From Dyella_B sp035690825 (GTDB lineage Bacteria; Pseudomonadota; Gammaproteobacteria; Xanthomonadales; Rhodanobacteraceae), in contig NZ_JBQCHP010000107.1 of the NCBI RefSeq assembly GCF_051954575.1, positions 1 to 64,000 on the forward strand: a stretch of DNA of 64,000 bases, read 5' to 3'. The notes beneath the pieces were generated by a model. The model searched no databases. It had not been told where the DNA came from and was given only the letters and a program-made list of their open reading frames with translations. The translations under genes and the position numbers were made by a program. This document shows positions 17,396-26,831 of the stretch, piece by piece; the stretch's first letter is position 1; every line of letters starts with the position of its first letter.

Positions 17396-18457
17396 ATGGG
17401 TACATTGCGCAGCTTATGGTTTGCAACAGCCGCCTTGCTTGGTGCGGCGGCTTCTGCGCAAGGCACTGCGCCTAGCGCCAAACCCGACGGTACCGTCACC
17501 TCGCCCGCCATCAGCATTCCGTATTCCGCCTACGCCTCGCCCGAAGCGCAGGCATTCTTTCCCAAGATGCTCGCCGCCGGCAGCAAGGCACCGCCGATCA
17601 CCGCACCCATCGAACAGAGCCGTGCCTTCTACGATCGCCTCAACAGCGATCGCGTCACCCGCATGGAAAAGCTCTATCCGATAAAGATGCACAGCGAAAC
17701 GATCGCCGGCGTCAACACGGACGTGGTATTGCCGGCGCAAGGCGTGTCACCGCAGAACAGCCATCGCGTACTGATCAATCTGCATGGCGGCGCGTTCCTG
17801 TGGGGCGCGCATAGCGGCGGGCTGGTCGAAGCGATCCCGATCGCCAGCATCGGGCGCATCAAGGTGATCACCGTCGACTACCGGCAAGGGCCGGAGCACA
17901 CCTTCCCCGCGGCCAGCGAGGACGTGGAAGCGGTCTATCGCGCCCTGCTCAAGCAATACAGGCCTGAGCAAATCGGCATCTACGGCTGCTCCGCCGGCGG
18001 CATTCTCACCGCCGAAGCGGTGGCACGCCTGATCACCGACAAGCTGCCGGTGCCCGGCGCCATCGGCACCTTCTGCGGTTCGCTGCTGGATATCGACGGC
18101 GATGCGTCCTACATCGGCCCGCTGTTGAACGGTCAGGGCGTGCCCGAGCACCGACTGATGCTCGCCGACCTGCCCTATTTTCACGGCGCCAATCCGCGCG
18201 ATCCGCTGGTGCAGCCCGGCCTGTCGCCGACGCTGCTGGCAAAGTTTCCGCCCACGCTGCTGATCAGCGGCACCCGCGATGCAGTGCTGAGCTCAGTGCT
18301 GGCCAGCCAGCAACGGCTGGACCAGGCCGGAGTGCAGACCGAGCTGCACGTATGGGAAGGCATGTGGCATTCCTTCTTCTCCGATCCGGAGCTGCCCGAG
18401 TCACAGGATGCCTATCGCGTGATCGTGAGGTTCTTCCTCCACCACCTCAGCCGTTGA
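17396..18457 (+). CDS. Exported alpha/beta hydrolase (HSL-type esterase)
   Basis: A 353-residue alpha/beta-hydrolase of the hormone-sensitive-lipase (family IV) type. The oxyanion-hole motif HGGAF, the nucleophile elbow GCSAGG (Ser199; the family norm is GDSAGG), and the probable acid and base in SGTRDAV and WHSFF are visible. An N-terminal signal peptide (ATAALLGAAASAQG) suggests export. GGGGAGG precedes the ATG. As last gene of the island it could remove ester groups from sugar substrates, but that is inference. Confidence 0.85.
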   Translation: MGTLRSLWFATAALLGAAASAQGTAPSAKPDGTVTSPAISIPYSAYASPEAQAFFPKMLAAGSKAPPITAPIEQSRAFYDRLNSDRVTRMEKLYPIKMHSETIAGVNTDVVLPAQGVSPQNSHRVLINLHGGAFLWGAHSGGLVEAIPIASIGRIKVITVDYRQGPEHTFPAASEDVEAVYRALLKQYRPEQIGIYGCSAGGILTAEAVARLITDKLPVPGAIGTFCGSLLDIDGDASYIGPLLNGQGVPEHRLMLADLPYFHGANPRDPLVQPGLSPTLLAKFPPTLLISGTRDAVLSSVLASQQRLDQAGVQTELHVWEGMWHSFFSDPELPESQDAYRVIVRFFLHHLSR

Positions 18458-18537
18458 CGGACACAAACACGCCGCGCTTTGCACTTGCGGGTGCGGCGAG
18501 TATCCTGAACGGAAACTCAACCTATCGCCTCTGAATC

Positions 18538-19977
18538 ATGAGCCAACAGACCGTACTGGTCATCGACGACGAACGCGACATCCGCGAGCTGCTCACGATC
18601 ACGCTCGGCCGCATGGACCTGAAGGTCGATGCCGTCGGCACGGTCGCCGAAGCTCGCCAGGCGCTTTCCGAACGCAGCTACGACTTGTGCTTCACCGATA
18701 TGCGGTTGCCCGACGGCAGCGGCCAGGAAATCATCGAGCTGATCGCGGCTGAATACGACGAAACGCCGGTGGCGATGATCACTGCCTACGGCAACGTTGA
18801 CGCCGCCGTCACGGCGCTGAAGGCCGGTGCGTTCGATTTCGTGTCCAAGCCGGTGGACATCCAGATGCTGCGCCGGCTGGTGCGCACTGCACTGAAGCTG
18901 GCCGAGGAAAAGCGCACCGGCGCCGGCGCAGGTCCCGCGGCGACCGGCTCGAGCGATCGCCTGATCGGCGATTCCACCGCCATGCAGCAGGTGCGCAGCA
19001 CCATCACCAAGCTCGCGCGCAACCAGGCGCCGGTCTACATCGCCGGCGAATCGGGCGTGGGCAAGGAGCTGGTCGCGCGACTTATCCACGAGCAGGGGCC
19101 GCGCGCCAGCGGTCCGTTCGTGCCGGTGAACTGCGGCGCGATTCCCTCCGAGCTGATGGAAAGCGAATTCTTCGGCCATCGCAAAGGCAGCTTCACCGGC
19201 GCAGTCGCCGACAAGGAAGGTCTGTTCCAGGCCTCGCACGGCGGCAAGCTGTTCCTCGACGAAGTGGCCGAGCTGCAGCTGCACATGCAGGTGAAGCTGC
19301 TGCTCGCGATCCAGGAAAAAGCCGTGCGTCCGATCGGCGCGCGTGAAGAAGTCGCGGTGGACGTGCGCATTCTGTCGGCCACGCACAAGAACCTCGCCGC
19401 GCTGGTCGACCAGGGCCAGTTCCGCCAGGACCTGTTCTACCGCATCAACGTGATCGAACTACGCGTGCCACCCTTGCGCGAACGCCGCGGCGACGTACCG
19501 CTGCTGGCCGACTACGTGCTGCGCCAGCTCGCCGCCAAAAGCGGCGGCGGCGCGCCTGTGCGCCTGCTTCCCGAAGCGCGCCAGGCACTGGAGGACTATG
19601 ACTTTCCCGGCAACGTGCGCGAGCTGGAAAACATTCTCGAACGCGCCGTGGCGATGTGCGACGGCGACCGCATCGACGCCAGCGACCTGATGCTGCCGCA
19701 ACGCCCGGCCCGCCATGCCGCCGAAATCAGCCCTGCGGCGCACGCCAGCCATCACGCACCGGTGGCGGCCTATGCGCAGAGCCAGCCACCCGCTGCAGCG
19801 CCGGCGCATACACCATCCAGCGAGTTACCGTTGGACGACTACATCAGCAATCTCGAACGCACCGCGATCATGAAGGCGCTGGAAGAGTCGCGCTACAACA
19901 AGACGGCGGCGGCGCGGAAGCTGGGCATCACGTTCCGTGCGCTGCGCTACAAGCTGAAGAAGCTCGGCATCGATTGA
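18538..19977 (+). CDS. pilR: Type IV pilus response regulator PilR (NtrC family)
   Basis: A 479-residue sigma-54-dependent activator. An N-terminal receiver (phospho-acceptor Asp54 in FTDMRLPDG) is followed by an AAA+ domain with Walker A GESGVGKE, the sigma-54 contact loop GSFTGA (GAFTGA variant), Walker B GGKLFLDEVAELQ and R-finger region. A proline/alanine-rich linker leads to a Fis-type helix-turn-helix (NKTAAARKLGITFRALRYKL). It should be phosphorylated by PilS and activate pilin genes. It is normally next to pilS, but here 14.2 kb separates them. A REP pair follows the stop. Confidence 0.95.
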   Translation: MSQQTVLVIDDERDIRELLTITLGRMDLKVDAVGTVAEARQALSERSYDLCFTDMRLPDGSGQEIIELIAAEYDETPVAMITAYGNVDAAVTALKAGAFDFVSKPVDIQMLRRLVRTALKLAEEKRTGAGAGPAATGSSDRLIGDSTAMQQVRSTITKLARNQAPVYIAGESGVGKELVARLIHEQGPRASGPFVPVNCGAIPSELMESEFFGHRKGSFTGAVADKEGLFQASHGGKLFLDEVAELQLHMQVKLLLAIQEKAVRPIGAREEVAVDVRILSATHKNLAALVDQGQFRQDLFYRINVIELRVPPLRERRGDVPLLADYVLRQLAAKSGGGAPVRLLPEARQALEDYDFPGNVRELENILERAVAMCDGDRIDASDLMLPQRPARHAAEISPAAHASHHAPVAAYAQSQPPAAAPAHTPSSELPLDDYISNLERTAIMKALEESRYNKTAAARKLGITFRALRYKLKKLGID

Positions 19978-19980
19978 TGC

Positions 19981-20055
19981 CGTAGGTTGGGGTGCAAACC
20001 CCAACATCGCAATGTGTGGAAGATGACCGCGTTGGGGTTTGCACCCCAACCTACG
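19981..20055. repeat. REP palindrome pair, copy 4
   Basis: Two inverted arms (CGTAGGTTGGGGTGCAAACC and its complement) flank a 27-nt spacer in the gap between the convergent pilR and hybrid-kinase genes. This is the best-conserved copy in the window. It could act as a bidirectional transcript end. Confidence 0.85.
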
Positions 20056-20057
20056 AA

Positions 20058-21646
20058 TCAGCGGGTATTGCGCAGCGCATCGCGCAACGCATCGCGCACG
20101 GCATGCAATAGCGATCGCGTGCTCACCGGCTTGTTCAAGCGCCGCATGCGATTGCCATCGGGCATGCGCAATTTCGCCGAATCGGGCGGGTCATCCGCAC
20201 GGCACAGCACCACCACGCCGCTGCGATAGCCGTATTGGCTGAGCGCCGCCAGCGTGCGTTCGCTGGTGAACAGGCTCATGTCCGCATCCATCACCACCAG
20301 GTCGGGCAGACCGCAGGCTTCGATCCATTGCAACGCTGCGGTGCCGCTCTGGCTGCCGTGCACTTCGTAGCCCCAGGCATCCAAGGTATCGCTCAGCAAA
20401 GTGAGCTGGCCGGCCTCTTCCACCACCAACAGTACATGCTCGGCGTTGCCGTGCAGGTTGGCGTCGCTTTCGGCCACGTTCGATGGTTCGGCCAGCGGGC
20501 GGGCCAGCGGAATATAAAGATCGAAACAACTGCCCTCGTTGACGATGCTGTCCAGGCGCATCACGCCGCCATGGCTGTAGACGATGCGCCGGCACGACAA
20601 GAGGCCCAGGCCGGTGCCACCTTCCTTGGTGGTGAAGAACGGTTCGAACAAGCGCTTGCGCACGTCTTCGGTCATGCCGACGCCGGTGTCGGTCACCGTC
20701 AGGCGCACGTAATCGCCCGGCTGCACGTCTTCATGGTCGAGGAAAAAGCCCTGCTCCAGCTTCGCCTTGCTGGTGGCCACGCGCAGCACGCCGCCCTGCG
20801 GCATGGCCTGGATCGCATTGAGGCACAGGTTGAGCAGGCATTGCTGCAGCTCGGTGTGATTGCCTTCGAAGGTAAGTTGCGGATCGGATACCTCGATGTC
20901 CAGCGTCACCGCACGCGGCACGCTGCCCTGCAGCAGCAAGGACAAGGCGTCGACCAGCGCCTGCACCTTCACCTGCTCGGCGCGGCGCGCGCCGCGCGCA
21001 AACGACAGCATGGACTGCACCATTTCCAGTCCACGGCGCCCGCAGTCGCGCACCAGCGCGCCCAACCGCGCCAGGCGCGGATCGTCCTGGTAGTCCTGCA
21101 GGCTGTCCCCGGCCAGTAGCAGCGGCTGCAGCAGGTTGCGCAAATCGTGGCTCAGGCCGCCAGCCAGCATGGCCAGGCTTTCGAAACGCTGGATGCGGAT
21201 CAGCTCCGCCTCCGCATGGGCGCGGGCGCGATGCTCGTCGGCCTCGTGCAGCGCGCGGGGTTCTGCTTGAGGATGTAGTCGGTCGCGCCTTCGCGCAGCG
21301 CGGCGATGGCCGCTTCCTCGCCCAGCGTGGCCGATACGTAGATGAAGGGAATGTCCGCACTGTGACCGCGCAGCAGTTCCAGCGCGCGCTGTCCGGAAAA
21401 GCCGGGCATGCTCAGGTCCGACAACACGATGTCCGGCTTGAACGCCCTGAGCGTTTCCACGAACGCCGGCTCGTCGTCGACCAGGCGCACCTCGTAATCG
21501 ATACCGTCGGCCTGCAGTTCGGTGAGCACCAGCTCCGCGTCGAGCGGGCTGTCCTCCACCTGCAAGACCCGGATACGGGGCAAGGCGCGTTGTTGGCTGG
21601 ACTTGTCGGGCATCCTTGAAGTTTTCTTAAGTGGCCTGATCATCAT
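20058..21646 (-). pseudogene. REC-histidine kinase-REC hybrid sensor, frameshifted
   Basis: Two overlapping frames together encode one hybrid protein. The 5' part (21646 down to about 21260) is a receiver domain (VLQVEDSP, DIVLSDLSMPG) ending YILKQNPAR. The next frame continues LHEADEHRARAHAEAELIRI into a HisKA domain (GGLSHDLRNLLQ), an HATPase domain (TDTGVGMTED, GGTGLGLLSC) and a degenerate C-terminal receiver, to the stop at 20058. The change of frame lies in 21249-21262, within a GCGCGC tract. The expected linker between receiver and helix is also short, which suggests a small deletion. The kinase part alone has a possible ATG at 21170. A sequencing error cannot be excluded. Start could be ATG 21646 or 21613. 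Confidence 0.75.
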
Positions 21647-21669
21647 ATTTCAATTGATGCGGCGTAAAT

Positions 21670-21764
21670 CGGGAATCGTCAATCGCAAATAGTTAAGAGC
21701 GGCCATCCGGCAGGCTTGCCGTGACCTGGCTCCTACTTTGCCGATTGGCGATTTACGATTCCCG
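21670..21764. repeat. Inverted repeat between signalling genes
   Basis: CGGGAATCGTCAATCGC (21670-21686) pairs with GCGATTTACGATTCCCG (21748-21764) with one mismatch across a 61-nt loop. This lies in the 142-bp gap before the hybrid-kinase gene. The GGGAATCG units look like a further extragenic repeat family. Confidence 0.6.
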
Positions 21765-21788
21765 GCCCCGATTCCCCTGGCAATTCCC

Positions 21789-22229
21789 CTACCCTGGCCC
21801 CTGATTGAGCACTGCCCAGAACTGCCCGAGCGTGCGCACCGCCTGGAAAAACTGCCCCACGTCCACCGGCTTGATCACGTAACCGTTGACGCCCAGGTCC
21901 CAGCTGCGCGCCAGATCGGTTTCCTCGCGCGACGAAGACAGGATCACCACCGGCAGATGGCGGAAACGTTCATCCGCGCGCAGTTGCTTGAGCACGTCCA
22001 GCCCGGTCATGCGCGGCATCTTGATGTCCAGCAGCACCACCACCGGATCGTCCTCGGGACGTCCGGCGAAGCTGCCGCGCGCGTACAACCAGTCCAGCCC
22101 GTCCACGCCGTCTTCCACGTGAACCACCGGATTGGCCAGATGCGCCTGCCGCAGCGCATCCACCGTCATCTCCGCATCGACGGGGCTGTCTTCGATCAGC
22201 AGGATAGGGCGCAGTGGGGCGTGTTTCAT
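21789..22229 (-). CDS. Single-domain response regulator (Rcp1-like)
   Basis: A 146-residue CheY-like receiver with no output domain. The acidic pair (ILLIEDSP), phospho-acceptor Asp68 (VVVLLDIKMPRMTG), the conserved serine region (VVILSSSREETD) and the lysine (YVIKPVD) are all present. The sequence style is that of receivers paired with phytochrome-type kinases. Its ATG overlaps the stop codon of the upstream kinase gene by 4 bp (ATGA), so the two proteins are very probably partners in a phosphorelay. Confidence 0.92.
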   Translation of the reverse strand: MKHAPLRPILLIEDSPVDAEMTVDALRQAHLANPVVHVEDGVDGLDWLYARGSFAGRPEDDPVVVLLDIKMPRMTGLDVLKQLRADERFRHLPVVILSSSREETDLARSWDLGVNGYVIKPVDVGQFFQAVRTLGQFWAVLNQGPG

Positions 22230-24022
22230 AGCGTGGACGACGGCGGCTCGATGGCCGACAAGGTGAAGTGGAAACGGGCGCCGCGTCCCGGTTCGCCTTC
22301 GGCCCAGACCCTGCCTCCGTGGCGCATCACGATGCGTCGCACGTTGGCCAGCCCGATGCCGTTGCCGGGAAATTCGCTGGCTTTGTGCAGTCGCTGGAAT
22401 ACACCAAAAAGCTTGTCGACGTAGCGCATATCGAAGCCGGCGCCGTCATCGGCCACGGTGAATTCGTAGTCGCCGCCGCCGGCTTGCCGCACCGATACGT
22501 CCACGTGCGCGATCTCGCGCTGGCCGGTGTACTTGACCGCGTTACCGATCAAGTTCTGCCATACGGTGCGCAGCATGTTCTCGTCGCCGACCACCACCGG
22601 CAGCGCGTCGATGCGCCAGATGATGCGCCGGCCGGGGGCTTCCGATTCGGCCAGCGCGCAGGTTTCCTCCACCAACGCCTTCATGTCCACCGCCTGCAGG
22701 CGCAATGCGCCGCGGCCAAGGCGCGAGAACACCAGCAGGTCTTCGATCAGTTGCGCCATGCGGAACGAAGCGTCGCGTATCACGCTGAGGTAATGGCGAC
22801 TGGTGCCGTCGACTTCTTCGCCCAGGTGGTCTTCCAGCTTCTGCGCGAATGCGGTGATGTGTCGCAGCGGCGCGCGCAGGTCATGCGAGACGGAATAGCT
22901 GAAGGCCTCCAGTTCGCGGTTCACGTCGGAAATCTGCGCCACCTTGCCTTCCAGCTGATGGTTGAGCTCCTTCACCTGCTGCTCGACCAGCGCCCGCGCG
23001 GTGACGTCGCTGACGGTCAGCAGCAGCACCGGGCTTTCGCTGTCCTGCTGCTGCAGGCGGCGGGCGTTGATCACCACGTGGCGTTCGACGCCGTCGATGG
23101 TGCGCTGGGTGAGTTCGAAATCCCACAGCTCGCGATCGCGCGAAAGCACGTCGCGCAGGCGCTGCAGCAGCACTTCGTCCGCCCATGCACCCTGGCCCAT
23201 GTCTTCAAGGTATTCGGCGCGACTTTCTTCGGCCACCCCATAGAGTTCGCTGAAGGCCGCATTCACCAGCAAGGTGCGCAGGTTGTGATCGAGCAGCGCG
23301 ATCGGTTCGCGCACCGCCTGCAGGATCATCTGCGAGCGCTGCACGGCCTGTCGTTCGCGCACTTCGGCCCGGAGGCGCCGACCGATCTGGCGCTCGGACA
23401 CGATCACCACGATCGTCAGCATCACCAGTTGCGCCAACGCGGTGAGCGACAACACCAGGCGGCTGTTGTCCGATTGCCGGCGGGCGGCGTCGCGGCGCTG
23501 CTGCAGCGCCTGTTCCGCATTGGCGACGATCTTGTCGGCGATCTCGTCGATGTGGAACAGCGCGCCGGCGTCGCGCAGGGCCTGCTCGGCGCCGCCGCGG
23601 TCGTTGTGCCGGTAGCGCTCGACGGCCTGGTGCAACAACGCCAGGCGACCGTTCTCCACTGCGCCTAGCTGCTCCACCAGATGTTGCTGTGCAGGGTTGT
23701 CGGCGGTGAGGCGGCGCAATGCGTCAAGCTGGCCGGGGATGGCGGCTTCCGCTTTCAGCGCCACCGTTTCGGCGTGGCTGGAGGGATCGTCCGCAAGCAG
23801 GTGCTGGATCGCCGATTCGGCCGCATGCGTCTGGTCGGCGATGCGATAGACCAGCGCCTGCACCTCGGCGGAGCGGGTCACCAGTTCGCCGGCGCGCAGC
23901 GATTCCCGCGAGCTGCCGCGCGTGATCATGTAAGGCAGCGCCACGATCACCAGCACCGCAAACAGCAGGCCGCCGGTGCGCCAGGGCATCGTCGCTACTT
24001 GTCGCATTCCCCCTGGAATCAT
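22226..24022 (-). CDS. Membrane sensor histidine kinase with PAS domain
   Basis: A 598-residue kinase. A transmembrane helix (LLFAVLVIVALPYMI) precedes a periplasmic helical sensor of about 170 residues (CHASE3-like arrangement), followed by a second helix (SLTALAQLVMLTIVVIV). A PAS domain, a HisKA domain (SVSHDLRAPLRHI, His380) and an HATPase domain (NLIGNAVKYT, DDGAGFD, GNGIGLANVRRIV) complete it. ATG 24022 (MIPGGMRQ) with AAGGG 4 nt upstream is preferred to a longer cysteine-rich N-terminus from 24169; ATG 24007 is also possible. It is coupled to the response regulator at 21789-22229. Confidence 0.9.
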   Translation of the reverse strand: MIPGGMRQVATMPWRTGGLLFAVLVIVALPYMITRGSSRESLRAGELVTRSAEVQALVYRIADQTHAAESAIQHLLADDPSSHAETVALKAEAAIPGQLDALRRLTADNPAQQHLVEQLGAVENGRLALLHQAVERYRHNDRGGAEQALRDAGALFHIDEIADKIVANAEQALQQRRDAARRQSDNSRLVLSLTALAQLVMLTIVVIVSERQIGRRLRAEVRERQAVQRSQMILQAVREPIALLDHNLRTLLVNAAFSELYGVAEESRAEYLEDMGQGAWADEVLLQRLRDVLSRDRELWDFELTQRTIDGVERHVVINARRLQQQDSESPVLLLTVSDVTARALVEQQVKELNHQLEGKVAQISDVNRELEAFSYSVSHDLRAPLRHITAFAQKLEDHLGEEVDGTSRHYLSVIRDASFRMAQLIEDLLVFSRLGRGALRLQAVDMKALVEETCALAESEAPGRRIIWRIDALPVVVGDENMLRTVWQNLIGNAVKYTGQREIAHVDVSVRQAGGGDYEFTVADDGAGFDMRYVDKLFGVFQRLHKASEFPGNGIGLANVRRIVMRHGGRVWAEGEPGRGARFHFTLSAIEPPSSTL

Positions 24023-24263
24023 CGGCCCTTGATCCGTGCACGCTCCGGCATGATGCATGCATTCTGCGCATGTTTTGCGACAACTGACCAGTGCGAAAGC
24101 GCTTTCCTTACAGGCAGATGCGCTTCGAAGTGATTGTCCTGGCTTCCGGAGCTTCGGCAGCGCCCGCAAACCATACCGACCTCGGAGAAACAGACGGCGA
24201 CACCGGTTCGATCCCTACCTCTTGCTGCTACCTCCGCGACGTGCAGGAAAGGGGGCGGCCTTG

Positions 24264-26594
24264 CTACCGGTACGGGCTCATCGCCGTCGGCCGCGCGGAA
24301 ATGGCCTGTCCCCAGTGCTTGTTCGGCGTCGCCTGCATCGTGAAATGCAGTTCGCCGCCGGCGAGGATGTCGGCGTGTTTCAGGTATACACGATCCAGCG
24401 GCTTGCCGTTCAAGGTGATTTCGCCCACGTAGGGGTGCGCGTTGTCGAACGGGGTGGCGGTCACGGTGAAGGTGCGCCCGTTGCCCAGGTGAATGGCCGC
24501 ACGCGGTACGAACGGCCGGCCGATGGCGTACTCATCGCTGGCCGGGGTGACCGGATAAAAGCCCAGCGCGGTGAAGATGTACCAGGCGGACATCTGGCCC
24601 AAGTCATCGTTGCCGATCAGGCCGGCAGGACCGGGGCCGTATTCGTTGTCCATGATCTGCTTGAGCCGTTCCTGCGTCTTCCACGGCGCGCCGGCGTAGT
24701 CGTACAGGTAGGCGATGTGGTGGCTGGGCTCGTTGCCGTGCGCGTACCAGCCGATCAGGCCGGTGATGTCTTCCACGTTCTTGAAGATGGATGGATCGAC
24801 CTTGGCGTCGAACAGTTCGTCCAGCTTGTGGACGAAGGCCGCGTCGCCGCCCATCGCGGTGATCAGGCCGGCCACGTCCTGCGGCACGTACCAGGAATAC
24901 TGCCAGGCGTTGGCTTCGGTGTAGTCATCGCCGTAGCCGGCGCTGGTGGGGTCGAACGGTTCGCGGAACTGGCCGTTGGAAAGGCGCGCGCGCATGAAAC
25001 CGGTCTTCGGGTCCCACACGTTGCGCCAGTAGCCGGCGCGCTTCTCGAAAGTGTCGTAGACATCGTGCTTGCCCAACGCCTTGGCCATCTGCGCGATGGC
25101 CCAGTCGTCGTAGGCGTATTCCTGGGTCTTGGAGCCGCCTTCCACTTCCTTGTCGATCGGCACGTAGCCGAGCTTCATGTAGTCGGCCAGGTCACCGTAA
25201 TCGCCGTAGGTCGCCGTGGACACCATCGCCTTGAGCGCCTGGTCGGCGTCGAAGCCGCGGATGCCCTTGAGGTAGGCGTCGGCAATGATCGCCACCGAGT
25301 GGTAGCCGGTCATGCACCAGGTTTCCAGCCCCTGATACGACCACACCGGCAGCATGCCGAACGGGCTGGACTGCTGCGCGGCGAGCAGCGAGCGCACGAA
25401 TTCGCTGCTGCGGGCCGGATGCATCAGCATCAGCAACGGCTGCTGTGCGCGGTACACGTCCCAGACCGACCAGCTCGAATAGAAATCGAAGCCGTCGGCG
25501 CGGTGCACTTGATAGTCGGGACCGCGGTACTCGCCGTTCACGTCCATGCTCAGGCTCGGCGACATCAATGCGTGGTACAGCGCGGTGTAGAACTGCGTGC
25601 GCAGCGCCTTGGGGCCATCCACGTCGATCGGCGCGAGTGCCCGGTTCCAGGCTTCCAGCGCGGCATGGCGCTGGGCATCGAAATTCCAGCCTTTGCCGTC
25701 CTGGTCGAGGTTGGCAATCGCGTTGGCTTCGCTTACCGAAGAGATCGCCACCTTCACCAGCAAGGGCTGGCTCAGTTCGCCGAAGTCGAACACGCCTACG
25801 AGGGCGCGGCCCTTCTGCGCGTTCTGGTCCTGCGGCTGGTAGCCCGGCCCCTTGAAACCCTTGTAGACCACGTCGGTTTCGCGGCTGTAGAGCTCGCGCG
25901 AGCGCAAGGGCTGGTTGAAGCGCATGGCGAAGCACAGCTCGCGGCCCGGCGCCCAGCCGCGGGTAGTGCGGCAACCGGTCACGGTGCCGTCGGCACGCAC
26001 CTCGAGGTTGGACCACAGCACCTTGCCGGGATAGTCGTAGATGCTCGGGCGCAGGTCGATCAGCAGGTGCGCCGGCTTGCCGGCAGGGAAACTGTAGCGA
26101 TGCCAGCCCACGCGGCGGTTGGCAGTGAGTTCCGCGCGCACGCCATAGTCGGCGAGCGTCACGGCGTAATAGCCGGCCTGTTCCACTTCGGTGGCGTGGT
26201 CGAAGCGCGAGCGGTAGCCGCTGCCCGGCACTTTCTCATCGCCCGGATCGAGCTTCACCTCGCCCGCGATCGGCATCACCAGCACATCGCCCAGGTCCGA
26301 ATGGCCGGAACCGGAGAAATGCGTGTGCGAGAAGCCCATGATGGTGGGGTCGTTGTACTGGTAGCCGGCGGCCCATTTGTAGGCGTGCTTGAAATCCGGC
26401 ATGGCGGTGTCGGGCGACAGTTGCACCATGCCGAACGGTACCGTGGCGCCCGGAAACACATGGCCGTCGCCGCCGGTGCCGATGCGCGGATCGACCTCCG
26501 GCGCGTGCGGCTGGGCGGCCTGGGCCGTGTTGGCGGCACCCAGCGCGGCGGCGACGAAGAGGGCAAGACAGGAACGAAGCAGGCGATGGTTCAT
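24264..26594 (-). CDS. Exported GH92 alpha-mannosidase
   Basis: A 776-residue GH92 exo-alpha-mannosidase, a calcium-dependent enzyme family acting on alpha-1,2/1,3-mannosides such as those of N-glycans or yeast mannan. The signal peptide (CLALFVAAALGAANTAQAA) indicates a periplasmic or secreted product. Family hallmarks are RIGTGGDGHVFPGATVPFG near the N-terminus, the central FYSSWSVWDVYR and TGYHSVAIIADAY, and C-terminal GNDDLGQMSAWYIFTALGFY. The start at 26594 is set by the signal peptide. It is divergent from a LacI gene and next to genes for mannose uptake and catabolism, which supports the substrate assignment. Confidence 0.95.
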   Translation of the reverse strand: MNHRLLRSCLALFVAAALGAANTAQAAQPHAPEVDPRIGTGGDGHVFPGATVPFGMVQLSPDTAMPDFKHAYKWAAGYQYNDPTIMGFSHTHFSGSGHSDLGDVLVMPIAGEVKLDPGDEKVPGSGYRSRFDHATEVEQAGYYAVTLADYGVRAELTANRRVGWHRYSFPAGKPAHLLIDLRPSIYDYPGKVLWSNLEVRADGTVTGCRTTRGWAPGRELCFAMRFNQPLRSRELYSRETDVVYKGFKGPGYQPQDQNAQKGRALVGVFDFGELSQPLLVKVAISSVSEANAIANLDQDGKGWNFDAQRHAALEAWNRALAPIDVDGPKALRTQFYTALYHALMSPSLSMDVNGEYRGPDYQVHRADGFDFYSSWSVWDVYRAQQPLLMLMHPARSSEFVRSLLAAQQSSPFGMLPVWSYQGLETWCMTGYHSVAIIADAYLKGIRGFDADQALKAMVSTATYGDYGDLADYMKLGYVPIDKEVEGGSKTQEYAYDDWAIAQMAKALGKHDVYDTFEKRAGYWRNVWDPKTGFMRARLSNGQFREPFDPTSAGYGDDYTEANAWQYSWYVPQDVAGLITAMGGDAAFVHKLDELFDAKVDPSIFKNVEDITGLIGWYAHGNEPSHHIAYLYDYAGAPWKTQERLKQIMDNEYGPGPAGLIGNDDLGQMSAWYIFTALGFYPVTPASDEYAIGRPFVPRAAIHLGNGRTFTVTATPFDNAHPYVGEITLNGKPLDRVYLKHADILAGGELHFTMQATPNKHWGQAISARPTAMSPYR

Positions 26595-26705
26595 TGGATA
26601 GGGGCCTGTTAATGTCTTTGGTTGGAAACGGGCTGGGGAGCCCGCAGAAATCCCTCCACGGCGCTTGTGTTCCCGCTGGGGAAAAGGCCGGTGGGATCGG
26701 ACGGT

Positions 26706-26719
26706 TTGGATCGTTCCAA
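26706..26719. promoter_or_regulatory. Putative LacI operator, mannoside locus, site 1
   Basis: TTGGATCGTTCCAA is one base from the perfect palindrome TTGGAACGTTCCAA with central CG. It lies 112 bp upstream of the GH92 start and is nearly identical (13/14) to site 2. Confidence 0.6.
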
Positions 26720-26798
26720 GGCGTCCGGAAGCTAACACTGGGGAAGGAGGCTTGGCATGCTGCACTGCAGGATCACGAATTTCCAGGTTCGGGTACAT

Positions 26799-26812
26799 TT
26801 GGATCGTTACAA
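26799..26812. promoter_or_regulatory. Putative LacI operator, mannoside locus, site 2
   Basis: TTGGATCGTTACAA, 13/14 identical to site 1 and centred 93 bp (about nine helical turns) from it. It lies 20 bp upstream of the LacI start, so autoregulation as well as control of GH92 is likely. Confidence 0.6.
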
Positions 26813-26831
26813 AGGCGAGGTTCTGGCATAA

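Noticed and set aside
24057..26612. Long open frame (about 850 codons) on the plus strand
   Set aside because: It is antisense to the GH92 gene. Its translation is rich in His, Gly and Arg with no family motif, as usual for the mirror frame of GC-rich genes.
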